DNA of 64,000 nucleotides from Eubacteriaceae bacterium. Lineage in GTDB: Bacteria > Bacillota > Clostridia > Lachnospirales > Lachnospiraceae. The notes below the pieces were generated by a model that made no database searches, was not told where the DNA came from, and was given only the letters and a program-made list of their open reading frames with translations. Where the stretch lies: positions 27,536 to 91,535 of the forward strand of contig CAJTCR010000019.1 in assembly GCA_910574915.1 (NCBI GenBank), read 5' to 3'. This document shows positions 34,771-42,614 of this stretch, in pieces (the stretch's first letter is position 1; each line of letters starts with the position of its first letter). Position numbers and translations under genes: made by a program.

Positions 34771-35435
34771 CATCCTTTTTCATTTAAACAGTAGATTGTG
34801 TGGAGATTGGCAGACAGTCCGCTGCCGCTGTATTCCACATCATCAAGCAGTAGCGCCTGAAACAGTACATCCCACACTCCGTCAAGCAGCACAATTTTCT
34901 GTTCCGGTTCTGCAAGGTGTCCATATTCCACCCCGTCCGCAGAAGCCGATTTCCTTGCTGCTTCACAATAAGTAAACAGACCGAGGATATATTTGTTTGA
35001 CATGATAAAGGCATAGGTTTCCTGCCCGTTGTGGGTCAGCTGGTATTTCTCCGCCTCCCCCTCCGGGAGCGTGAAGATGCACCGCACTGTTTCCAGACAA
35101 AGCCCCCTGTCATAATCCGGCTGTAACCGCTTTTTATACCGCTGTACCCTTGCATAAATCCCCTCCCTGTCCATGACGGAACGGGTACGCTTAAACTGCG
35201 GTTTTTTGCAGAGCATATCCAAGTCCATATATACGTTGTTGATTATGGTCTTTTCCGCATACTGCCGGAAAGTCTTTATCCTTAACATCCATGCAAGCAC
35301 TTCGTCCAGCTTTTCCTCTGACGTAATCGGCTGGAAAGGCTTGCTGCCAAACTCCAGCCTGTCAAACATAAGCGGACAGCTCCCTTTCTTTGCCTCACGC
35401 TCCATTGCCCTCTTTACATCCCGTAATGATTCCAA
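34770..35435 (-). CDS. Unknown ICE protein, 221 residues
   Basis: A soluble, mixed helix/strand protein with no signal peptide or membrane segment (KGSCPLMFDRLEFGSKPFQPITSEEKLDEVLAWMLRIKTFRQYAEKTIINNVYMD...). The second half includes GVYARVQ-like and QETYAFIMSNKYILGLFTYCEAAR. The frame starts at a TTG (35435) after GTGAGGGATTGTA; an ATG 30 bases later (MEREAKKG) is an alternative. It is followed directly by a palindromic repeat. It lies upstream of the coupling-protein genes and may belong to the same transcript. The family is not recognised. Confidence 0.6.
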   Translation of the reverse strand: MESLRDVKRAMEREAKKGSCPLMFDRLEFGSKPFQPITSEEKLDEVLAWMLRIKTFRQYAEKTIINNVYMDLDMLCKKPQFKRTRSVMDREGIYARVQRYKKRLQPDYDRGLCLETVRCIFTLPEGEAEKYQLTHNGQETYAFIMSNKYILGLFTYCEAARKSASADGVEYGHLAEPEQKIVLLDGVWDVLFQALLLDDVEYSGSGLSANLHTIYCLNEKG

Positions 35436-35584
35436 TACAATCCCTCACTTCCCGTTTCCTGATATACTGCCCGGAAACAATAAAAAGGACGGCTACAAAT
35501 CTGCTGACTCATAACCGCCCTTACGCTGTTCCCAATTTATCATTTTTTTAAGACAGAGGGCTTCACCCTCCGTACCTCCTGAAA

Positions 35585-35630
35585 CCTTGCAGGAAGTGTG
35601 ATTGAAAAGATAATCACACTTCCTGCAAGG
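35585..35630. other. Perfect 19-bp hairpin without T tail
   Basis: CCTTGCAGGAAGTGTGATT (35585-35603) pairs fully with 35612-35630 around an 8-nt loop. Neither side has a T run, so a simple terminator is unlikely. It lies in a 283-bp gap near the replication genes and may be an origin-type or protein-binding cruciform. Confidence 0.6.
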
Positions 35631-35718
35631 CTTGAAAATGCCACCCGCCGCACTTTGGCAGGCTCATACTGTTTCTATTCCCACTGTTTTTATGAAACAC
35701 TGCTTCCCACCCACAGGT

Positions 35719-36054
35719 TCAGCCTGCTTTTTCTCCGTCTGCCAGTACGCCAATCCTTGAAAGCCTTTCCATAAGGGCATCTTCCGGCTCAAACTCCTGT
35801 AGCTGGGAACTGTCAGCTAAAATAAACCTCTCTTTATAACGGTTCATCATATCCATCAGCATCAGGTAACATTCCTGATGATAGAGGAAACTGGCAAGGC
35901 AGAGCAGCTCGCTGTCGCTTAATTCGCCTATCTTGAAGTAATTTTCAAAATCATAATTGTCAGCAAATTTGCAGAAAGCCAGCTTTTCCAATAACAGCTC
36001 CCTGCCCATGCCGTCCTGTTCCTCATACTTTTTTTGCAGTTCTTTTTTGTCCAT
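35719..36054 (-). CDS. Unknown small acidic ICE protein
   Basis: A 111-residue acidic helical protein (MDKKELQKKYEEQDGMGRELLLEKLAFCKFADNYDFENYFKIGELSDSELLCLASFLYHQECYLMLMDMMNRYKERF). There are no membrane or signal segments and no known motif. The ATG at 36054 is 6-10 bases from an AAAGGAG-type site. It is divergent from the small HTH gene at 36167 across 112 bp, so they may share a control region. Confidence 0.6.
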   Translation of the reverse strand: MDKKELQKKYEEQDGMGRELLLEKLAFCKFADNYDFENYFKIGELSDSELLCLASFLYHQECYLMLMDMMNRYKERFILADSSQLQEFEPEDALMERLSRIGVLADGEKAG

Positions 36055-36166
36055 ATCCCTTTACTCCTTTTCTTTTAATCTCCGATTTTGGTAACTATAG
36101 CCATCTCCATTATAGGAGCATAATTATACATATTCAAAGACAAACAGAAAGGAAATACCGCATATT

Positions 36167-36391
36167 ATGATTAAATTCGACAAACTTTTCCAGACCTTAA
36201 AGGAGAACGGAATCAGCCAGTACAGCCTCTATACCCATTACGGTGTGAGCCGTTCACAGATACAGCGGCTGAAAACCAACCAGTCCGTCACCACCCACAC
36301 GCTGAACATGATACTGAATATCTTAGGCGAAGGCTTTTCCCTGAATGACATCGCCGAATTTTCACCGGACACAGGGCAGAAAAAAGATTGA
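36167..36391 (+). CDS. Small Cro/CI-type HTH regulator
   Basis: A 74-residue protein that is almost entirely a helix-turn-helix domain (FQTLKENGISQYSLYTHYGVSRSQIQRLKTNQSVTTHTLNMILNIL). The start follows AGAAAGGAAATACCGCATATT. It is the only plus-strand gene in the ICE part of the window and faces the repA gene tail to tail. It probably regulates replication or a nearby divergent unit; no target site is proven. Confidence 0.8.
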   Translation: MIKFDKLFQTLKENGISQYSLYTHYGVSRSQIQRLKTNQSVTTHTLNMILNILGEGFSLNDIAEFSPDTGQKKD

Positions 36392-36406
36392 ACTGCCCTG
36401 TTTTTT
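36371..36406 (+). terminator. Rho-independent terminator of the HTH gene
   Basis: ACAGGGCAG pairs with CTGCCCTGT around a 13-nt loop, followed by TTTTTT. The stem begins inside the last codons of the gene and separates it from the converging repA. Confidence 0.85.
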
Positions 36407-36407
36407 G

Positions 36408-37580
36408 TTAAGTAATCCCTTTCTCTGCCCACCCTCCGCCATACATATCATGCTGCACCTCCTGCTGGTAATAATGGCTCATGGTTGAGGGGGCATTGTA
36501 AAGCGCAGTGATCAGGTATGCCCTGATATTTGTTATCTTCGTAACCGTTCCCTTCATACAGCCCATCACATATCCCACATGGCTGCTGTTCAGCTTCAGG
36601 AAACGGGATTTTACAAGCTCATAAGGGTAATCCTCCCCGTTGATGCGGATTGTTTTCCGCTTCACGCATACCACGTCACAGACAGTTTCGTAGATTTCTT
36701 CATACATCTCCTTATCGCCGTACTGGTCATATTTCATGTGGTGTTCATATTCCAGATTTTTACGGATCAGTGCCATATATGCGTCTGTTTCATCTATCGC
36801 ATCAATCTCATCAATCCTGTTATCTTTTTCCTGTGTGCCTTTGCTATCCATGCTTCCCACAGATTGATTGATAGGATTGGTATCACTCATATCAGTATAA
36901 TTATTGTTAGTCTGACTATTTTCAGTCTGGCTATAATCAGTATAATTATAATCAGTATAATTAGGGGAAACTTCTTTTACCTCTTGAAGTTCAACCTCTT
37001 TACTTGCAGAAGTAAAATCTTTTTCCCTCTGCAAGTCAGTTTCTTTTACTTCTTGAGGTAAAATTTCTTTACTTCTTGAAGTAAAAAGATTTTCTTCCTT
37101 TACCTCTTGAAGTTCATTTTCTTTACTTCCAGAAGTCAAATTCTTTTCCTCCTTGAAGTAAAAATTTTTTACTTCTGTGGAATTATCAGTGTTCCCACTT
37201 TCTTTTTCCTCTGCCGAAGCAAAATTTTTGACATAAATAATATCCGGTTTTCCAAGCCCCCTGCGTTTTTTCTCCATCAATCCGATGCCGTTCTCACTGT
37301 CCAGTTCCCTCATAATCTTAATGCACGTTGGCTTTGAACATCCTAAATCTTCCATGACGTTATCAACCGAGTAAATAATGTATGCCCTGTTTTCTTCATC
37401 AATCCAGCCATTCTTCATGGATAATGCCATACGGTCAAGCATCAATCCATACAGGAGCTTGGCATCGCTGCTAAGCCCCTTGAAACGCTCGTCCTTAATC
37501 AGCAGGCGGGGAACACGGTAAAAAGAAAACTGCTCTGCTTCTACGCCATAGTAATAATCAAACTTCAATGGCTCGCCCAT
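36408..37580 (-). CDS. repA: RepA_N-type replication initiator
   Basis: A 390-residue protein. The N-terminal RepA_N domain (residues 5-120: FSFYRVPRLLIKDERFKGLSSDAKLLYGLMLDRM...SKPTCIKIMRELD) is a winged-helix fold that binds origin repeats in pAD1/pSK41-type plasmids. The middle (about 130-230) is a low-complexity region built of repeated SxSKExxLQEVKE and NYTD units. The C-terminal domain (IRKNLEYEHHMKYDQYGDKEMYEEIYETVCDVV...) resembles the helical part of such initiators. The start has AAGGAGGCGGTAAAA. It is in one operon order with parA and parB, so the ICE may replicate autonomously after excision. Confidence 0.85.
   Translation of the reverse strand: MGEPLKFDYYYGVEAEQFSFYRVPRLLIKDERFKGLSSDAKLLYGLMLDRMALSMKNGWIDEENRAYIIYSVDNVMEDLGCSKPTCIKIMRELDSENGIGLMEKKRRGLGKPDIIYVKNFASAEEKESGNTDNSTEVKNFYFKEEKNLTSGSKENELQEVKEENLFTSRSKEILPQEVKETDLQREKDFTSASKEVELQEVKEVSPNYTDYNYTDYSQTENSQTNNNYTDMSDTNPINQSVGSMDSKGTQEKDNRIDEIDAIDETDAYMALIRKNLEYEHHMKYDQYGDKEMYEEIYETVCDVVCVKRKTIRINGEDYPYELVKSRFLKLNSSHVGYVMGCMKGTVTKITNIRAYLITALYNAPSTMSHYYQQEVQHDMYGGGWAEKGIT
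36891..37180. repeat. Iteron-like repeats inside repA (candidate origin)
   Basis: Three direct copies of ATCAGTATAATTA start at 36891, 36936 and 36951. About seven or eight near-palindromes of the form TTTACTTCTTGAAGTAAA lie at 36976, 36999, 37045, 37068, 37099, 37122, 37149 and 37168, the last two being half-copies. In RepA_N plasmids the origin lies within the rep gene, so this is a likely oriV. Confidence 0.65.
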
Positions 37581-37594
37581 TTTTACCGCCTCCT

Positions 37595-38485
37595 TTACTG
37601 CTTACTCACGCCATTCATGGCGTTCCATTCCTCCAAAAGCTGGATAATGATGCCCTCTATGTCATCATTGGAATAGTCCTCCGAAAAATATCTGCTAATC
37701 TTATCGCCCTTAATTGTTACCTTTCTCTCTTTTGGCTTTTCCTCTGCCAGTATCAGCCTGACCATTGCCAGCGTCAGCTCGCCGCTTTTTCCATATTCTT
37801 TCAGCTTCGCCGCCTGTGCGTTGGAAACCGATGCACCCGTTTCCTGAAGAATGACTGTTACATACTGCTGCTGTTCTTCCGACAGGAAAGAAATGTCCAC
37901 TCCCTGCGCTATCCCTATCTTTTTTGCGTCCACCATGCCAAGCAGCTCGTCCGAGAGCCTTGCAAGCCACACATACCTCTGTACCGTCTTTCCGCTTTCC
38001 CCGGCAGCTTCCCCCACTTCGTCAAGGGTGCTGCCGCCCTTGCTGCCCTGGTGCTTCATCGCTTCATACTTCATGGCATAAGCCCTTGCCTTCTCGCTGG
38101 GCAGAATATCCTCACGCTGGATATTGGAATCCACCATGATAATTGTTGCTTCATCGTCCGTATAATTCCTTACGATTACGGGCATTGTGTCTAACCCTGC
38201 CCTTTCAGAACCCCGTTTCCTGCGGTGTCCGGCTATGATCTCATAGCCGCCGCCCGCTCTTGGTCTGACAATTCCGGGTACTAACACCCCATACTTCCCA
38301 ATGCTCTCCGTGGTTTCCTCCATTTTTTCATCATCAAGGACACGGAACGGGTGTCCCTTGAATGTATGCAGCTCCTCCAGCTTCGCATGGATAATCTGCT
38401 CCCCTGATGCGCTCTCTGCACCGCCAAATAAATCATCAAAGCTGTTCAGCCTGACTTTTGATGCGCTCCCTGCCTTACTGCCCAT
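37595..38485 (-). CDS. parB: ParB-family partition protein
   Basis: A 296-residue protein with the ParB N-terminal core (HPFRVLDDEKMEETTESIGKYGVLVPGIVRPRAGGGYEIIAGHRRKRGSERAG), including the GHRR CTP-binding motif. A central helix-turn-helix follows (TLDEVGEAAGESGKTVQRYVWLARLSDELL), then a C-terminal tail. The family binds parS sites and spreads as a CTP clamp, here presumably to partition an excised circular ICE. ATG 38485 follows AGGAGGTGCTTGGCA; the gene overlaps parA by 11 bp. The repeated palindrome of this ICE is a possible binding site (speculative). Confidence 0.9.
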   Translation of the reverse strand: MGSKAGSASKVRLNSFDDLFGGAESASGEQIIHAKLEELHTFKGHPFRVLDDEKMEETTESIGKYGVLVPGIVRPRAGGGYEIIAGHRRKRGSERAGLDTMPVIVRNYTDDEATIIMVDSNIQREDILPSEKARAYAMKYEAMKHQGSKGGSTLDEVGEAAGESGKTVQRYVWLARLSDELLGMVDAKKIGIAQGVDISFLSEEQQQYVTVILQETGASVSNAQAAKLKEYGKSGELTLAMVRLILAEEKPKERKVTIKGDKISRYFSEDYSNDDIEGIIIQLLEEWNAMNGVSKQ

Positions 38486-39260
38486 TGCCAAGCACCTCCT
38501 TTGTCAAAGACTGGTACGCCCCCGCAACCTTGCCTTTGGGGTCATGCTCATAGATGCTTATGCCCTCTGCGGACGTTTCCGCCGCCCTCACCGACATCGG
38601 TATGCTGTTCTCAAATATCCGCACCCTGCTTCCGTAAGTTTCGATAAGCAACGCCGTAATGTCCCTTGCATAGTTGGTACGGTTATCCACCATTGTCAGC
38701 AGAATGCCCTCAATCTCCAGTTTTGGGTTAATCTGCCGTTTTACCTTGCCTATGGTCTTAATAAGCTGTTCCAGTCCTTTTACGGGCAGGTATGCCGCCT
38801 GAACGGGAATGAGTATGCTGTCCGCACAGGCAAAGGCATTTATGGTAACCATGCCCAAAGATGGCATACAGTCAATCAGTATATAACTGTATCTGTCCCT
38901 CACCTGCTCTATGTAGGAACGAAGCACCAGCTCACGGCTCATGACATTCACAAGGGATACTTCCAAGCCTGACAGTTCAATGTTTCCCGGCATCAGGTCA
39001 ATGCCCTCCCCATGCTTTAAGATACCGTAGCCCGGTTCCATTTCTTCATCGTTGATTACCTTCTCCAGTACATTTGCAAGGGTGACTTCCAGCTTGTCCG
39101 GTTCTGTGAATCCTAAACTTGCGGTCAGGCTTCCCTGTGCGTCCGCATCAATCACTAAGACTTTCTTTCCCTGTTTTGCCAGCCCAATCCCTAAGCTGCT
39201 TGTTGTGGTGGTCTTGCCCACTCCGCCCTTTTGGTTTGCTATTGCTATCACTTTACACAT
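38475..39260 (-). CDS. parA: ParA-family partition ATPase
   Basis: A 261-residue protein with deviant Walker A KGGVGKTTT (residues 10-18), Walker A' VLVIDADAQGS and Walker B YILIDCMPSLGMVT, all typical of Soj/ParA. It starts with AGGAATAAGACC before the ATG. ParA proteins bind nonspecific DNA as ATP dimers and move ParB-bound DNA. The gene is upstream of and overlapping parB, followed by repA, a standard replication-partition block of large Firmicute ICEs. Confidence 0.95.
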   Translation of the reverse strand: MCKVIAIANQKGGVGKTTTTSSLGIGLAKQGKKVLVIDADAQGSLTASLGFTEPDKLEVTLANVLEKVINDEEMEPGYGILKHGEGIDLMPGNIELSGLEVSLVNVMSRELVLRSYIEQVRDRYSYILIDCMPSLGMVTINAFACADSILIPVQAAYLPVKGLEQLIKTIGKVKRQINPKLEIEGILLTMVDNRTNYARDITALLIETYGSRVRIFENSIPMSVRAAETSAEGISIYEHDPKGKVAGAYQSLTKEVLGNGQ

Positions 39261-39281
39261 GGTCTTATTCCTCCGGTTTGT

Positions 39282-39458
39282 TTATTTTTCTTTTACATTC
39301 GCTTTCTGCACTTCCACATAAGCCCTGTAAAACCTGTTAGTCCCTTTGTTCCTGTATAGTTCGGAAAATTCCGTCACGACAACTTTCGGCTGTCTTTTCA
39401 GGATTTTCTCGAACCACTTAATATCATTCCTTGTTCCCATCAGTCGAATTTTCAGCAC
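39282..39458 (-). CDS. DUF3970-like small protein
   Basis: A 58-residue basic protein starting at a GTG (39458) after GGAGAGGAAAC. It begins LKIRLMGTRNDIKWF, the usual start of DUF3970 proteins carried by Tn916/Tn1549-like elements, and ends in a Lys-rich tail. Its start overlaps the end of the DUF6075-like gene by 35 bp. No function is known. Confidence 0.65.
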   Translation of the reverse strand: MLKIRLMGTRNDIKWFEKILKRQPKVVVTEFSELYRNKGTNRFYRAYVEVQKANVKEK

Positions 39459-39942
39459 GTTTCCTCTCCATTTCTGCAAGGATTTCCTCTACAGACCTTT
39501 GTTGCCGGCAGTATTCCGGATAACGGAGCCGGATGCCCTGCCAGAAGTACAAGGCATAGCCGCAACAGAAAATACCGCTTACGGAATACCTCCTGCACTC
39601 GTCAGTCTGCTCGTCCCTGCGTTTATAGTCATCAACGCTTGGCGTACCGTCCGTGTAAAGGTTAAATGCAAGCCTTACCACCCTGACACTTCCGCTTGTC
39701 TGCCAGCCCTGATGCAGACACTCTGTTTTGATGTACCCGGACTTAATATCATAAATCTGGCTGAAATGATTCCTTGTATCCTCTGATATACCAAGAATGT
39801 AAATCAAAGCCTTGTGATAGCAGTCCTGATGCCTTGCCTGTTCCAATTTCTCATAATAAAACTTCTCATGTTCCTCGTTTGCAAAAACCATGTGTGTGTT
39901 GTTGGCGCTCTGCGCCCCTGCTCTTAACGCTGTGCTGTTCAT
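39424..39942 (-). CDS. DUF6075-like ICE protein
   Basis: A 172-residue soluble protein with the recognisable segment MVFANEEHEKFYYEKLEQARHQDCYHKALIYILGISEDTRNHF, common in this ICE family (recalled as DUF6075). The second half contains WQTSGSVRVVRLAFNLYTDG and CRRYSVSGIFCCGYALYFWQGIRLRYPEYC. The start has AAGGAGGTTCACAC. It is the first gene of the visible ICE from the right end. Function is unknown; expression early after transfer would fit its position. Confidence 0.75.
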   Translation of the reverse strand: MNSTALRAGAQSANNTHMVFANEEHEKFYYEKLEQARHQDCYHKALIYILGISEDTRNHFSQIYDIKSGYIKTECLHQGWQTSGSVRVVRLAFNLYTDGTPSVDDYKRRDEQTDECRRYSVSGIFCCGYALYFWQGIRLRYPEYCRQQRSVEEILAEMERKRAENSTDGNKE

Positions 39943-40340
39943 GTGTGAACCTCCTTAATTTAATTTCTGATTTTTTAACCATAACAACAGAAAAAGGACA
40001 CTCTCCGTATAATTGGAAAATGTCCCTTTAATAGCATTAACTATTAAGTTGTGAGTATACATCTATTCTCTGTTCACACCATATAAGTCCAAATATATCC
40101 ACCAAAGACTATCAGTTTTGATGTCAAACTGATGTAAATTGAAATAAATATCTAAAATATAAGGCTGTAACCGTTGATTTTACGGCATTTCATATTTTGT
40201 CGGCAACAACCGTTGCCAAAATGTTGCCACGCATTTATTATAGCAAAACCCCACAAATTAGCAAGCCATTTTTCAAATGTTACGCAGTAAAAACCTATTT
40301 TTGAGGGTAAAGGTATAAAATATCGTTCTGCATTTATTTA
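39943..40340. other. Right terminal region of the ICE with arm-type repeats
   Basis: No gene is supported. Hairpins occur at about 39990-40032 and 40108-40130 (ATCAGTTT...AAACTGAT). Direct repeats GTTGCC lie at 40212 and 40223, 11 bp apart. They resemble the repeats at 47616/47627 near the other element's end, and both regions share AAAATGTTGCCA and ACAAATT. The ICE boundary is placed at about 40310-40348, where GNAT coding resumes. Confidence 0.55.
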
Positions 40341-40757
40341 CGTCCTATCAAGCACCCGGCAAGAAGCAGCATTATACGCAAACGGTTCTGCATAAATACG
40401 GAGAATATCGCTTTTGCAAAAAACATATTCACAAATCTGCTTTACTGCTTCGGTCATAATACCCCTGCCCCAATATTCTTCCGCAACATAATATCCTAAT
40501 TCAGCAGTCTGCCTATGTATGTTTTCCTGCCGGAAAACTCCGATACTTCCAACCACTTTGTTATCTACTGTAATTGCAAATGCAAAAGTATCATTTTCAT
40601 TTGCAGAGAGCATAGAAGAAATATAGTCTGCTCCATCTTGTTCTGTATAAGGATATGGTAATCCGTCCCGAAGATTATTTTGTATCTTTCTATTGGAAAG
40701 AGCCACTGCTAAATCTTTTGCATCTGACAATTTCCATTTTCTTATATTGCATTTCAT
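40338..40757 (-). pseudogene. GNAT acetyltransferase truncated by the ICE end
   Basis: 139 residues of a RimJ-like GNAT (KWKLSDAKDLAVALSNRKIQNNLRDGLPYPYTEQDG...ELGYYVAEEYWGRGIMTEAVKQICEYVF...YAEPFAYNAASCRVLDRT). Family members continue after the SCRVLEKAGF-type segment for about 35 residues; here the homology stops at CRVL and a stop follows three codons later. The break coincides with the ICE end. The substrate is unknown. The missing 3' part should lie at the left end of the ICE outside the window. Confidence 0.7.
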
Positions 40758-40770
40758 TTTATACCGCCTT

Positions 40771-41250
40771 TTATGTACGTTGACACCAACTAATTTTTAA
40801 GTTTTTTTCCATAACTTCATAGACCAGCTTCACATCATTTTCTAACTCATAAATTCCATGCCCTACAGTTTTATAACCTCTATGCTCATATAAAAACACT
40901 GCTGGAAGTGAAGCGTCTAAAACAGCAACATCAAATTTTTTTGAAATTTCCATTTCCAAACAATCCATAATATACGATCCGAAGCCTTGCTTCTGATAAG
41001 TAGGCAGCACATATAATCCCGTAATATGATTATCATCAAAGCAGCCCGTTCCAACAATCGCACCATTCTCAAATAATACGCCCATATTTCCAGACGCTAT
41101 ACCATCTAAAATATGTTCTTTACTATGATGTTGGCAAAAGAAATCCACTACCTCTTTGGGATAATACTTTGCATATACCGCTTTAATCGTTGTATGTAAA
41201 ACATTATAAATCGCACTCGCCATGTCAGAAGTCGCCGTTACATATTCCAT
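40771..41250 (-). CDS. GNAT family acetyltransferase
   Basis: A 159-residue protein with the GNAT core: ITGLYVLPTYQKQGFGSYIMDCLE (Q/R-x-x-G-x-G/A acetyl-CoA loop) and VAVLDASLPAVFLYEHRGYKTVGHGIYEL (typical C-terminal strand-helix-strand). The upstream neighbour is another GNAT gene at 41368, with 117 bp between; the truncated GNAT lies 13 bp downstream. The three are AT-rich and look acquired together as cargo. No resistance class (Aac, Vat) is recognised, so the substrate is unassigned. Confidence 0.8.
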   Translation of the reverse strand: MEYVTATSDMASAIYNVLHTTIKAVYAKYYPKEVVDFFCQHHSKEHILDGIASGNMGVLFENGAIVGTGCFDDNHITGLYVLPTYQKQGFGSYIMDCLEMEISKKFDVAVLDASLPAVFLYEHRGYKTVGHGIYELENDVKLVYEVMEKNLKISWCQRT

Positions 41251-41367
41251 ACTTTCCTCCCAAAATATCTAAATACAAATTTTTCTCTAACCACCTATAT
41301 TACATAATACCATCATGTTAAAATCATTACTAAAAAATTTATTCTATCTTTCTCGCAATATAGGAAT

Positions 41368-41844
41368 TTATCTGCCTCTCAAATCCTTTGCCATACACAA
41401 TGATTCTGGCATATTCACATATGGAGCATAATTGGGAATAATATCAAACCCCAATTTTTTATATACAGCACAAGATTCAGCTAATAACTCTCCTGTTTCA
41501 AGAATCATCCTTTTATAGCCCAATTCCATAGCCCACTCTATCAACAAGGCAACAAGTTTACTCCCTATCCCCCGTCCTTGATATTCAGTATGCACAAACA
41601 CTCTCTTTAGTTCTATATTTTCTTCATCATACTTTCTTATAGCACCACCGCCAACCACCTTATCATTTTCATAAACAACGATTGCTTCTTTTATTTCATC
41701 TAGCTGGTTATATTTCTTGTATTTATCTCTCTTTATCTTTTTTCCCACACGCCTGTCCAAATCAATATCAAGAAGTCGGCAGTTTTCTATAAAATCTTTA
41801 TTCCTGCCGTCTGTTCTAATAAAATCCATTAAAATCACCTCCAT
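41368..41844 (-). CDS. GNAT family acetyltransferase
   Basis: A 158-residue protein with GNAT motifs [57 protein letters not shown] (acetyl-CoA loop QGRGIG) and a C-terminal [18 protein letters not shown]. The start follows GGAGGTGATTTTA, probably at MDFIRTD rather than the in-frame ATG at 41844 (MEVILMDF). A TATAAT-type promoter lies just upstream (41865-41870). It is the first of the three-GNAT block. The substrate is unknown. Confidence 0.8.
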   Translation of the reverse strand: MEVILMDFIRTDGRNKDFIENCRLLDIDLDRRVGKKIKRDKYKKYNQLDEIKEAIVVYENDKVVGGGAIRKYDEENIELKRVFVHTEYQGRGIGSKLVALLIEWAMELGYKRMILETGELLAESCAVYKKLGFDIIPNYAPYVNMPESLCMAKDLRGR

Positions 41845-41864
41845 AGCTCAAATTGATAAGTTAG

Positions 41865-41893
41865 ATTATACCACGTTCATTCTCCATTTGCCA
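41865..41893 (-). promoter_or_regulatory. Promoter of the GNAT block
   Basis: Minus-strand TATAAT (41870-41865) with a weak -35 TGGCAA 17 bp upstream. It starts right after the terminator of the mobilization module, so the GNAT genes are transcribed separately. Confidence 0.5.
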
Positions 41894-41932
41894 TAAAAAT
41901 GTGGAGCATAGCAACCGCCACGCCCCACATTT
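41894..41932 (-). terminator. Terminator of the mobilization operon
   Basis: On the minus strand AAAAATGTGG pairs with CCACATTTTT around a 20-nt loop, ending in T residues. It lies just after the stop of the 104-residue gene. Confidence 0.75.
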
Positions 41933-41933
41933 T

Positions 41934-42248
41934 TTATCGCTCCAATGCTCTCTCTATCCTCTGTTTCTGCCCTTTCAAATCGTTCTGTTTCTCATACAGA
42001 CTATTGCGCTCTTTGCAGAGTTCTTTCATGCGCTCCAATTGCGCCCGCACTCCCTCCCGGCAATCCGGCTCTATCTTTTTATATTCCCCGGTCAGATTGC
42101 GAATTGTATTATTGTTTTCTTTTATCTGCTCTGACAGGCACACCCAATCTATCAGATTTTGTACTTCCTTGTCCGTTTCGTAAAGGTCTGTTTCCGCCAC
42201 AATTTTAGCACACAGTCGTATCATAACTTTCTTTTCCATATCCGTCAT
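41934..42248 (-). CDS. Unknown small helical protein of the mobilizable module
   Basis: A 104-residue charged, mainly coiled-coil protein (LTGEYKKIEPDCREGVRAQLERMKELCKERNSLYEKQNDLKGQKQRIERALER). The ATG at 42248 follows AGAGGATTGAT. It is the last gene of the integrase-relaxase module before its terminator. A role as accessory mobilization protein is possible from position, but nothing specific is recognised. Confidence 0.6.
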   Translation of the reverse strand: MTDMEKKVMIRLCAKIVAETDLYETDKEVQNLIDWVCLSEQIKENNNTIRNLTGEYKKIEPDCREGVRAQLERMKELCKERNSLYEKQNDLKGQKQRIERALER

Positions 42249-42269
42249 ATCAAATCAATCCTCTCTTTC

Positions 42270-42614
42270 CTATCGGCTCATTTCAAAGGCACGTTTCGGG
42301 CGTTTCTTTGACCGTTCTGCCTGCTCTAATGCTTTTGACTGCTCTACTATCGACTGTACCTGTTCCCTGCCTAAATGACGCTCCAAACGCCCCAAATCAG
42401 ACGCTTTTTCCTGCAATCGGTCTATGGTGTTGCTCTGCTCCATGACCTTATCCGTCAAGCGGCTAATCTGCTTTTGTTGCCCGTCCATTTTGGCGGTCAG
42501 CTTCTGGCTTTGCTCCGTAAGCTGTACGCATTTGATAGTCAGATTTTTAACGACCTCTTTCAATTTCTCTACAAGCGGGAGTGCCTTTTTATCCCGATAA
42601 TTCTTTGCGCTCAT
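42270..42614 (-). CDS. Coiled-coil mobilization accessory protein
   Basis: A 114-residue protein. Residues 15-90 form a continuous coiled coil (LVEKLKEVVKNLTIKCVQLTEQSQKLTAKMDGQQKQISRLTDKVMEQSNTIDRLQEKASDLGRLERHLG), with a basic tail (ERSKKRPKRAFEMSR). The ATG at 42614 shares one base with the TGA stop of the relaxase gene (TGATG), so translation is coupled. It probably works with the relaxase at oriT (inference). No defined family is recognised. Confidence 0.65.
   Translation of the reverse strand: MSAKNYRDKKALPLVEKLKEVVKNLTIKCVQLTEQSQKLTAKMDGQQKQISRLTDKVMEQSNTIDRLQEKASDLGRLERHLGREQVQSIVEQSKALEQAERSKKRPKRAFEMSR

Noticed and set aside
36891..37180. Possible CRISPR-like array in repA
   Set aside because: Repeats are short, irregularly spaced, partly palindromic and coding; no cas genes are nearby. 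Iterons fit better.
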